A stretch of 5,433 nucleotides of DNA from Methanoregulaceae archaeon (GTDB taxonomy: Archaea > Halobacteriota > Methanomicrobia > Methanomicrobiales > Methanospirillaceae): contig JACTVF010000176.1 in NCBI GenBank assembly GCA_019695435.1, forward strand, positions 1-5,433. The letters are read 5' to 3'. The position numbers and the translations under genes are program-made. Shown here in pieces: positions 1-4,470 of the stretch. The stretch's first letter is position 1. Every line of letters starts with the position of its first letter. The notes under the pieces were generated by a model. That model did not search any database. It saw only the letters and a program-made list of their open reading frames with translations, and was not told where the DNA came from.

Positions 1-29
1 AAGGCTGATTTGGGGATTTTCTGAAACGG

Positions 30-48
30 AGCCCGATAAGGGCTTTTT
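30..48 (+). terminator. hairpin plus T-run, probable rightward terminator
   Basis: AGCCC (30-34) and GGGCT (40-44) form a 5-base-pair stem around the loop GATAA. The stem runs directly into five T (44-48) on the + strand. This is the classic shape of an intrinsic terminator and also fits the U-rich archaeal stop signal. It would serve a rightward gene ending left of the window. That gene is not visible, so the role is inferred. Confidence 0.4.
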
Positions 49-108
49 CTGAGAGATCTGATGGCAATCTGGGGCCAAACTGAGCCCTGATCTGATGAGT
101 GGATTGAT

Positions 109-233
109 GATGGTTGAGTGGGGAGGAAGCCCACCCGGAGTGAACCATCCCTGCACTGTAAAGTTACGTACAGTGTGGATTCGGGTTTTTAGAAAAACCC
201 GCGATCCGATCCCGGACTTTTTTTTTAATCCGG
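109..233. other. cluster of strong inverted repeats downstream of ruvB
   Basis: Three hairpins follow one another with almost no gap. The first pairs GATGGTT (109-115) with AACCATC (143-149), with an inner stem GTGGG (118-122)/CCCAC (130-134). The second pairs CACTGTA (154-160) with TACAGTG (169-175) over an 8-base loop. The third pairs CGGGTTTTT (182-190) with AAAAACCCG (193-201) over a 2-base loop, and is extended by GGAT (177-180)/ATCC (204-207). Nine T follow on the + strand at 218-226, flanked by CCGGA (212-216)/TCCGG (229-233). The block lies just past the ruvB stop on its downstream side, so terminating the ruv transcript is the simplest role. The T-run is on the + strand, which also allows a terminator for rightward transcription or a small structured RNA ending near 226. 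No known RNA family was recognised. Confidence 0.5.
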
Positions 234-273
234 CATCACGGCCCAGAACAAAACGATGGATATCACCATCCCT

Positions 274-1281
274 TCAGAACAGCGTCTTCTGAGAATAATT
301 CAGTTTGATGTGTGCGAGTGCGGCTGGTGTCGTCTCCCGGCCCTGCGGTGTCCGTTTCACAAACCCGATCTGGATAAGGTAGGGTTCGTAAACTTCCTCG
401 ATCGTCCGGACCTCCTCCCCGACTGAGATCGCGATCGTCTTTACCCCGACCGGCCCGCCACCGAAATCGTCCGCGATGACCGTTATGATGCGCCGGTCAA
501 TATCGTCAAGCCCGAGCTCGTCGATCTGGAGCAGTTCAAGACCGCCCCGGGCAATATCGGCGGTGATCGTCCCATCGCCTTTCACGACGGCAAAGTCCCG
601 CACCCGCCGCAGGAGCCGGTTCCCTATCCTCGGCGTGCCCCGGCTCCGGGCTGCGATCTCGGCCGCCCCTTCGGGCGTGATCGGGATCTTCAGGATGGCG
701 GCACTCCGGGTCACGATCCGGACGAGATCCTCAGTCGAGTACAGGTTCAGGCGCACGAGGATCCCGAACCGGTCCCGGAACGGTGAACTTAAGAGGCCCT
801 GCCGTGTCGTCGCCCCGATCAGCGTGAAGTGTTCGAGTGTCAGCTTGATCGAGCGGGCGCTGGGGCCCTCCCCGATCATCACATCGATAAAGAAATCCTC
901 CATCGCCGGGTAGAGGATCTCTTCGACCACCGGGTTCATACGGTGGATCTCGTCAATGAAAAGCACGTCTCCCTTCTGGAGCGCGGTCACGATGGCGGCA
1001 ATGTCCCCGGGTTTTTCAAGCACCGGGCCGGTCGTAGTCCGTATCGCCGCGCCCATCTCACGTGCGATGATATGCGCAAGGGTCGTCTTTCCGAGGCCCG
1101 GCGGCCCGGCGAACAGGATATGGTCAATAGGCTCGCCCCGATGACGTGCCGCTGCAATTGCAATGCGGAGTGCATTTTTTGCCGGCTCCTGCCCGACAAA
1201 TGCATCGAGCGTTGCCGGCCGAAGCGTCACATCCTCCTGCTCATCGGGCGTGGGTTCCGGGGAGATGATCCGTTCGCTCAC
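274..1281 (-). CDS. ruvB: RuvB, Holliday junction branch-migration ATPase
   Basis: RuvB is the hexameric AAA+ motor that pumps DNA through the RuvA-bound four-way junction during recombinational repair. At 335 residues it matches the usual family length. Visible motifs are Walker [10 protein letters not shown] (59-67), Walker B with DEIH (110-113), sensor 1 in LIGATTR (154-160), the arginine finger in FRDRFG (168-173), and sensor 2 in RGTPRIGNR (214-222). The C-terminal winged-helix domain (about 255-335) carries the typical [10 protein letters not shown] and RTPQGR stretches. The start is GTG (1279-1281), supported by GGAGG (1292-1296) and an overlapping GGTGA (1288-1292, 6-base spacer). The GTG overlaps the ruvA stop as GTGA, which implies translational coupling. 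It is the last gene of ruvC-ruvA-ruvB. RuvB is a bacterial family, so its presence with archaeal expression signals suggests ancient transfer. No motif is missing. Confidence 0.97.
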   Translation of the reverse strand: MSERIISPEPTPDEQEDVTLRPATLDAFVGQEPAKNALRIAIAAARHRGEPIDHILFAGPPGLGKTTLAHIIAREMGAAIRTTTGPVLEKPGDIAAIVTALQKGDVLFIDEIHRMNPVVEEILYPAMEDFFIDVMIGEGPSARSIKLTLEHFTLIGATTRQGLLSSPFRDRFGILVRLNLYSTEDLVRIVTRSAAILKIPITPEGAAEIAARSRGTPRIGNRLLRRVRDFAVVKGDGTITADIARGGLELLQIDELGLDDIDRRIITVIADDFGGGPVGVKTIAISVGEEVRTIEEVYEPYLIQIGFVKRTPQGRETTPAALAHIKLNYSQKTLF

Positions 1282-1883
1282 CGCCGCTCACCCTCCTTTA
1301 GGGCCACGAGCGCCGCCTTGATGAGCGCCTGGATCGTGGGATCCGTCATTCCCGACGCGGCTGCCCGCACCGCATCGTACGACACCTGTTCGGCAAACCC
1401 GAGCGAGACAAGAGCGCTTGCAGCATCCCTGACGATCCGGTCTGACGTCCCGGCCGGGGTAAGCGCCATTGCGTCCTGCACCTTTTTCATCTTGTCCCGG
1501 AGTTCGAGGATCAGCCGCTTTGCGCTCTTTGGCCCGATGCCCGGGATCCGGGTCAGGCACTTTTCATCCCCGGCAAGGATTGCGAGGACAAAGTCCTCAA
1601 GGGAGATCCGTGAGAGGATGTTGAGCGCGATCTGCGGGCCGATCCCCGAAACCCCTATAAGGATGGTAAAGAGTTCGAGTTCACTGGTATGCAAAAACCC
1701 GTACAGGGTGATCGCGTCCTCGCGCACGGCCATGTACGTGTGGAGTTTCACCTTCCCGGGCGCGTGAGCGATCTCACGGATCTCCGGCTCCGGCACGTGT
1801 ACCCGGTAACCGATACCGTTGACCTCCAGCACCACCCACCGGTCACCGGTCGTGACCGGCGTTCCATCCAGATACGCGATCAT
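1278..1883 (-). CDS. ruvA: RuvA, Holliday junction-binding subunit
   Basis: RuvA binds the four-way junction as a tetramer and recruits RuvB. With the ATG at 1881-1883 the protein is 201 residues, the usual size, and begins MIAYLDG, matching the family's MI-x-x-L-x-G opening. The N-terminal OB-fold domain spans about 1-62 and keeps the acidic pin E55-D56, at the same positions as in E. coli. Two helix-hairpin-helix motifs follow: GVSGIGP (77-83) and [13 protein letters not shown] (112-124). After a linker (about 135-148) comes the RuvB-contacting domain III (about 149-201). An in-frame ATG 10 codons upstream (1911-1913) would lie inside ruvC, has no Shine-Dalgarno and adds residues foreign to the family, so I reject it. 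The chosen start lies 5 bases after the ruvC stop and has only a weak ribosome-binding site of its own, so re-initiation after ruvC is likely. Confidence 0.95.
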   Translation of the reverse strand: MIAYLDGTPVTTGDRWVVLEVNGIGYRVHVPEPEIREIAHAPGKVKLHTYMAVREDAITLYGFLHTSELELFTILIGVSGIGPQIALNILSRISLEDFVLAILAGDEKCLTRIPGIGPKSAKRLILELRDKMKKVQDAMALTPAGTSDRIVRDAASALVSLGFAEQVSYDAVRAAASGMTDPTIQALIKAALVALKEGERR

Positions 1884-1888
1884 TCTTA

Positions 1889-2359
1889 CTATCTCATGAC
1901 GTGGATATGACATAAGGCAATCGAAAGGCCGTCTGCGGCGTCGTCCGGCTTTGGGATCTCGTCCAGGTGAAGGAGCCGTTGTATCATCTGCTGCACCTGC
2001 GCCTTATCCGCCCGGCCCGACCCGGTGATCGCCTGCTTGATCTGGTTTGGCGTGTACTCCGTTACCGGGATCTGCCGTTGTTCTGCAGCGAGGAGAACCA
2101 CGCCACGTACCTCACTGACCCCCATTGCTGACGTGATATTTTTGGAAAAAAAGAGCTTTTCCATCGCAAGAGCATCCGGGGGATAGCGATCGAAGAGGGA
2201 CTGCAGGCCGGTATAGACCTCAAGCAGGCGCTCTGCCGGCCGGGTCCCGGCCCGGGTCTCGATGCAGCCGTAGCAGACCGGCGCTGCGGTGCCCCGGTCC
2301 ACCCGGATCACGCCATACCCGAGCCGGGCAAGCCCGGGATCAATCCCTGTTACAATCAT
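1889..2359 (-). CDS. ruvC: RuvC, Holliday junction endonuclease
   Basis: RuvC is the dimeric, Mg-dependent RNase H-fold nuclease that cuts Holliday junctions symmetrically. The four catalytic acids are present: D7 (GIDPG), E67 (AMEKLFF), D140 and D143 (DDAADGLS), equivalent to D7, E66, D138 and D141 of E. coli. F70 matches the junction-opening Phe69, and K108 and K119 match the DNA-contacting Lys107 and Lys118. At 156 residues it is shorter than E. coli RuvC (173) because the C-terminal tail is short, which is common in the family. The ATG start has GGTGAT at 2369-2374 with a 9-base spacer. It is the first gene of the ruvC-ruvA-ruvB operon. Archaea normally rely on the unrelated resolvase Hjc, so this is a bacterial-type enzyme in an apparently archaeal genome. 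Confidence 0.96.
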   Translation of the reverse strand: MIVTGIDPGLARLGYGVIRVDRGTAAPVCYGCIETRAGTRPAERLLEVYTGLQSLFDRYPPDALAMEKLFFSKNITSAMGVSEVRGVVLLAAEQRQIPVTEYTPNQIKQAITGSGRADKAQVQQMIQRLLHLDEIPKPDDAADGLSIALCHIHVMR

Positions 2360-2368
2360 GAAACAAAC

Positions 2369-2374
2369 ATCACC
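2369..2374 (-). promoter_or_regulatory. ruvC ribosome-binding site (GGTGAT)
   Basis: Read on the minus strand, GGTGAT is an exact match to the core complement of the archaeal 16S rRNA 3' end. It sits 9 bases before the ruvC ATG and fixes that start. Confidence 0.75.
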
Positions 2375-2401
2375 CGACAGTACCTAGTGTTACGACAACC
2401 G

Positions 2402-2413
2402 CCCATAAAATCC
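2402..2413 (-). promoter_or_regulatory. probable TATA box of the ruv operon
   Basis: Read on the minus strand this is GGATTTTATGGG, an AT-rich core with purines before it, resembling an archaeal TATA box plus BRE. A start of transcription about 25 bases further on, near 2381, would give a leader of about 20 bases carrying the GGTGAT site. Assigned by eye, with no measured start. Confidence 0.45.
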
Positions 2414-2481
2414 TCTGTCTCACGTGCCTTCCTGTGCTATCTGATTCATGCAACCCTCAGAATTTCCCTTTCCGGGTTAAT

Positions 2482-2496
2482 GGGGGGATAAATTCT
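2482..2496 (+). promoter_or_regulatory. probable BRE/TATA box of the membrane-protein gene
   Basis: A G-run (2482-2487) followed by ATAAATTCT (2488-2496) looks like BRE plus TATA box. Transcription would start near 2517, giving a short leader that still holds the strong Shine-Dalgarno at 2524-2532. A second AT-rich candidate, GTATAATAT (2509-2517), would place the transcript start at or beyond the ATG and is less likely. Confidence 0.4.
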
Positions 2497-2523
2497 ATGT
2501 AGGGTGGCGTATAATATGGGGAT

Positions 2524-2532
2524 GGTGGTGAT
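2524..2532 (+). promoter_or_regulatory. near-consensus archaeal Shine-Dalgarno
   Basis: GGTGGTGAT matches the archaeal consensus GGAGGTGAT at 8 of 9 positions. The GGTGG core is 6 bases from the ATG at 2535, so it supports that start. Confidence 0.7.
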
Positions 2533-2534
2533 TT

Positions 2535-3128
2535 ATGAAGAATGTTAGACGTCCGACTTACTCATTCCTCATCCTTGTGATCGGGCTGATCCTCATCAAC
2601 ACGCTGCTGGCATGGCTTTCCCTTCAGTTTTCCCATCTCATCAGTCCTTCTCTTCCGACCAGTGTTTCGATGATCTTTATTGCCGCTGCGTTCATGCTAA
2701 TCTTTACGCTCTGGTTTGGCATGTATGGAGCTATTGCCGCGTATGCCGGCAGTTTCATTGGCGCCGGGCTCCTCTCCGGGATGCCGGTGACTGTTGCGCT
2801 CTACTTCTCGCTTGCAAACCTCTGGCAGGTCCTGATTCCTCTTATTGCATTCCGGATATTTGACGTACATGTCGGCATGGAGTCCACCCGTGACCTCTTC
2901 CACCTCGTCCTCTTTGGGACGATCCTTAACAATGTCATCGGAGCGGCGTGGGGTTCGGTATCACTTGCGATCGCGGGGATTGATACGTGGTCACAGGTAC
3001 CATCCGCGTTCCTGGCATGGTTTATCGGTAATATTATTGTAACGATCATTATCGTCCCGCTGGTGCTCCGCCATTTCACACCCCGGGTTGAAAAATCGAA
3101 AGTCTTTGTAAAAAATTACTGGTTTTAA
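2535..3128 (+). CDS. six-helix integral membrane protein, function unknown
   Basis: The 197-residue product is almost entirely hydrophobic. Likely membrane helices are at about 10-31, 43-61, 62-80, 84-108, 121-148 and 158-178, with a basic N-terminus (MKNVRRP) and a basic tail (180-197) that by the positive-inside rule both face the cytoplasm. I do not recognise a family with certainty. The six-helix layout, the G/A-rich helix 3 and the WFIGN...VPLVLR pattern of the last helix recall MASE1-type sensor membrane domains. They also recall the substrate-binding S components of ECF vitamin transporters. No kinase, cyclase or transporter ATPase domain is attached, and none is encoded next to it. 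The start is well supported by the strong Shine-Dalgarno just upstream. The gene is divergent from ruvC and followed by a T-run, so it is probably monocistronic. Transport or sensing is only a guess. Confidence 0.85.
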   Translation: MKNVRRPTYSFLILVIGLILINTLLAWLSLQFSHLISPSLPTSVSMIFIAAAFMLIFTLWFGMYGAIAAYAGSFIGAGLLSGMPVTVALYFSLANLWQVLIPLIAFRIFDVHVGMESTRDLFHLVLFGTILNNVIGAAWGSVSLAIAGIDTWSQVPSAFLAWFIGNIIVTIIIVPLVLRHFTPRVEKSKVFVKNYWF

Positions 3129-3131
3129 CCC

Positions 3132-3140
3132 ATTTTTTAA
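3132..3140 (+). terminator. T-run after the membrane-protein gene
   Basis: Six consecutive T (3133-3138) begin 4 bases after the TAA stop. U-rich tracts alone can stop archaeal RNA polymerase. There is no strong hairpin before it. Confidence 0.4.
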
Positions 3141-3289
3141 AGTACCGTTCGTATGCATATCTCTCGGTTTATTCGAGCGGAATGTTCAGGATCCATCCGG
3201 GAGGCACCCCTCTGATTCGGTGTTGCAGGAGTGGCACGGGATAACCGGAGTATTCCCCGGCTCCCCCCGTTGCCCGATCACCGCACACC

Positions 3290-3297
3290 TTTATGAG
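3290..3297 (+). promoter_or_regulatory. probable TATA box of the flavoprotein gene
   Basis: TTTATGAG stands out in an otherwise GC-rich stretch. Its centre is about 40 bases before the ATG at 3333, so transcription would begin near 3318-3320 with a leader of roughly 14 bases that just includes the GGTGA site. Assigned by eye. Confidence 0.4.
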
Positions 3298-3319
3298 GCC
3301 CCGGGCAGACCACTACTCT

Positions 3320-3324
3320 GGTGA
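3320..3324 (+). promoter_or_regulatory. ribosome-binding site that decides the flavoprotein start
   Basis: GGTGA lies 8 bases before the ATG at 3333. An in-frame GTG at 3321 falls inside this site and has no Shine-Dalgarno of its own, so the ATG is preferred. Confidence 0.6.
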
Positions 3325-3332
3325 ACACTCAC

Positions 3333-3998
3333 ATGAAGATCATCGGTATCAACGGGAGCCCCAAAGGGGAAAAGAGCCAGACACGCCGGCTTGTCCTTGG
3401 CGTGCTTGAAGGGGCTCGTGCAACCGGCGCAGACGTAACATTTGTCGATGTCTGCGCCCTGAAAATTCAGTACTGCAAGGCGTGTACGACATGTTATGCA
3501 AAAGGCGAGTGCATCCATGACGACGATATGCCGGCCCTGTATGAGAAATTGCTGGATGCTGATGGCATCGTTCTGGGCTCGCCGGTCTACATCAATTCGG
3601 TCACAGCCCAGCTCAAGACCATGCTCGACCGGATGGCAGACAGCGTCCACTGCCTGCACTTCACCGGGAAGTACGGCTGCGCAGTTTCTACTGCAGGTGG
3701 AGCAATGGCAGACGAGACTGCAGAGTACATGAACTCTGCAATGCGGATGCTTGGAGCGACCACTGTCGGCACGGTGGGCGTTAATTTCATGGGAAATCCC
3801 GACCTGATCGTGCCGGCCGAGAAGAAGGCCAAGGAACTGGGCAGGAAACTGGCGGAAGCCATCCGGACACAATGGAAGGATCCGGCCCAGCAGGCATATT
3901 ATGCAGACAGGAAAGCCCACATGAAGCAGCTCGTGCTTGCGAACAAGGATGTATGGACGCATGAGTTCGATCACTGGAATGCAATGGGCTGGATCTGA
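3333..3998 (+). CDS. iron-sulfur flavoprotein (Isf-like, flavodoxin fold)
   Basis: The product (221 residues) belongs to the NADPH-dependent FMN reductase/iron-sulfur flavoprotein group. It opens with MKIIGINGSPK, whose GSP loop (8-10) and following S/T-R segment (15-18) bind FMN phosphate. A second flavin-contacting stretch, GSPVYINSVTAQLK (82-95), and a third around STAGG (119-123) complete the fold. C48, C51, C54 and C60 form the compact C-x2-C-x2-C-x5-C motif that in the Methanosarcina thermophila protein Isf holds a 4Fe-4S cluster. Isf is a dimeric cytoplasmic electron carrier, proposed to take electrons from ferredoxin and to help remove oxygen or peroxide in anaerobes. That role here is inferred. 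The length is slightly above the roughly 190 residues of M. thermophila Isf because of a charged C-terminal tail. Starting at M-K-I-I matches the family better than the GTG four codons earlier. The gene appears to be a single unit, ending in a T-run. Confidence 0.9.
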   Translation: MKIIGINGSPKGEKSQTRRLVLGVLEGARATGADVTFVDVCALKIQYCKACTTCYAKGECIHDDDMPALYEKLLDADGIVLGSPVYINSVTAQLKTMLDRMADSVHCLHFTGKYGCAVSTAGGAMADETAEYMNSAMRMLGATTVGTVGVNFMGNPDLIVPAEKKAKELGRKLAEAIRTQWKDPAQQAYYADRKAHMKQLVLANKDVWTHEFDHWNAMGWI

Positions 3999-4005
3999 TT
4001 TTTTT
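3999..4005 (+). terminator. T-run terminator of the flavoprotein gene
   Basis: Seven T follow the TGA stop directly. A small hairpin, AAATCC (4016-4021)/GGATTT (4028-4033), follows. A U-tract right at the stop codon is a typical archaeal termination signal. Confidence 0.5.
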
Positions 4006-4020
4006 GGCTCAGTAGAAATC

Positions 4021-4128
4021 CTAAATGGGATTTGTAAGAACGCTCTTGGGGGCTACGGCAATCCCTGCCTTCGCCCCCGCCGCTGTGGCATCCCCCGGTT
4101 GCGATAGTGTTGGATTACCTGTACTCAT
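4021..4128 (-). CDS. possible 35-residue small protein, unrecognised
   Basis: An ATG at 4126-4128 opens a 35-codon frame ending in TAG (4021-4023). GGAG (4136-4139 on the + axis) lies 7 bases before the ATG, a good Shine-Dalgarno distance. The product starts MSTGNPTLSQPGD and continues with an Ala/Gly-rich stretch to the end VLTNPI. It has no membrane segment or known motif. The GGAG and ATG both sit in the 20-base loop of the inverted repeat 4114-4122/4143-4151, and much of the 3' half overlaps the GC-rich hairpin 4048-4078. That overlap may mean the frame is accidental. No clear TATA box was found at the right distance. Confidence 0.2.
   Translation of the reverse strand: MSTGNPTLSQPGDATAAGAKAGIAVAPKSVLTNPI
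4048..4078. repeat. GC-rich hairpin, left member of an inverted pair
   Basis: GGGGGC (4048-4053) pairs with GCCCCC (4073-4078), and an inner GGC (4057-4059)/GCC (4067-4069) stem closes a short loop. The inner part (4054-4073) resembles the minus strand of 4182-4200, with 15 of 20 aligned positions identical and one gap. Confidence 0.5.
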
Positions 4129-4151
4129 GTCTGTACTCCGACACAGGTAAT
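4114..4151. repeat. 9-bp perfect inverted repeat
   Basis: ATTACCTGT (4114-4122) and ACAGGTAAT (4143-4151) are perfect complements separated by 20 bases. Inside lies an 8-base direct repeat, CTGTACTC (4119-4126 and 4131-4138), of which the first copy overlaps the left arm. It could be an RNA hairpin or a binding site for a dimeric protein. The sequence does not decide which. Confidence 0.55.
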
Positions 4152-4167
4152 ACGGAGGCATCACATA

Positions 4168-4208
4168 CGCCCCCGCCCCCTCGGGGGCAGGGCTGGCGTA
4201 AGGGGGCG
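4168..4208. repeat. GC-rich double hairpin, right member of an inverted pair
   Basis: An outer stem CGCCCCC (4168-4174)/GGGGGCG (4202-4208) encloses an inner stem GCCCC (4175-4179)/GGGGC (4184-4188). An AT-rich stretch and eight T (4242-4249) follow on the + strand, so a rightward back-up terminator is possible, though the T-run is over 30 bases away. Confidence 0.5.
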
Positions 4209-4290
4209 CATAATTTTAAAGATAGGTTTTCTACGGAGCAATTTTTTTTGGGAAAATACATGGTACTATCTATACCGCTCTTGGAATTTT

Positions 4291-4413
4291 CTATACCCTG
4301 TTTTCGCCGAACCGACTTAGACTAAGCCAGTAGCCCTCATTCCACAAACTGGGGTTTACCGCAATAAACCCCCGCATCATTTCTTTGCATTCCGCCGAAT
4401 CGAGATCGCTCAT
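4291..4413 (-). CDS. possible 40-residue small protein, unrecognised
   Basis: An ATG at 4411-4413 opens a 40-codon frame ending in TAG (4291-4293). It is in the same frame as the HEAT-repeat gene, 57 bases beyond that gene's stop. The product begins MSDLDSAECKEMM and ends LSLSRFGENRV, with a mixed composition that looks protein-like rather than low-complexity. No Shine-Dalgarno precedes the ATG. TTTTATTAAA (4428-4437 on the + axis) lies about 20 bases upstream and could be a TATA box for a leaderless transcript, though that is a little close. The perfect hairpin 4351-4372 lies inside the frame. It could also be a decayed gene fragment or chance. Confidence 0.2.
   Translation of the reverse strand: MSDLDSAECKEMMRGFIAVNPSLWNEGYWLSLSRFGENRV
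4351..4372. terminator. 8-bp perfect hairpin, candidate terminator of the HEAT gene
   Basis: GGGGTTTA (4351-4358) and TAAACCCC (4365-4372) pair perfectly over a 6-base loop. It is about 100 bases past the HEAT stop on the leftward strand and lacks a clear T-run after it, so it may instead block RNA degradation or read-through from either side. A nearer U-rich candidate for the HEAT gene is the pyrimidine stretch 4450-4463, read on the minus strand. Confidence 0.35.
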
Positions 4414-4470
4414 CGACGCAGTGCTCTTTAATAAAACTCCATGGCACAGGGAAAGGGGAAAAAGTGGAGA

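Larger units (their letters stand above)
3999..4470. other. 472-base convergent intergenic region rich in hairpins
   Basis: This stretch lies between the stops of the flavoprotein gene (rightward) and the HEAT-repeat gene (leftward). It holds no long gene. It contains T-runs at 3999-4005 and 4242-4249, hairpins at 4016-4033, 4048-4078, 4114-4151, 4168-4208 and 4351-4372, and an 8-base direct repeat TCTATACC (4269-4276 and 4290-4297). Two small leftward reading frames (4021-4128 and 4291-4413) are listed separately. Terminators for both genes are the minimal explanation. The number and relatedness of the hairpins exceed what two terminators need. Confidence 0.6.

Noticed and set aside
49..110. 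Repeated CTGA and TGATGA words resembling C/D-box guide RNA
   Set aside because: The C-box-like words lack the purine at the first position and the spacing to CTGA words does not fit the C-D'-C'-D layout.
95..292. 65-codon + strand frame in the left intergenic region
   Set aside because: It runs through the hairpin block and into the ruvB 3' end, with a composition unlike the real genes.
829..1767. 312-codon open frame on the + strand
   Set aside because: It lies antisense to ruvA and ruvB, both of which have full family motifs. GC-rich third positions keep stops out of the opposite strand. Its product shows no recognisable domain.
1884..1913. Upstream ATG for ruvA adding 10 residues
   Set aside because: It lies inside ruvC, has no ribosome-binding site, and the family begins at the MIAYLDG equivalent.
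3220..3324. 34-codon GTG frame upstream of the flavoprotein gene
   Set aside because: The nearest purine-rich site is about 15 bases away and the frame spans the flavoprotein promoter region.
3291..3974. 227-codon open frame on the minus strand
   Set aside because: It is antisense to the flavoprotein gene, whose motifs and start signals are clear. It is a shadow frame.
4107..4325. 72-codon + strand frame in the convergent region
   Set aside because: It reads through the GC-rich hairpins and the T-run, has no ribosome-binding site and no recognisable protein features.
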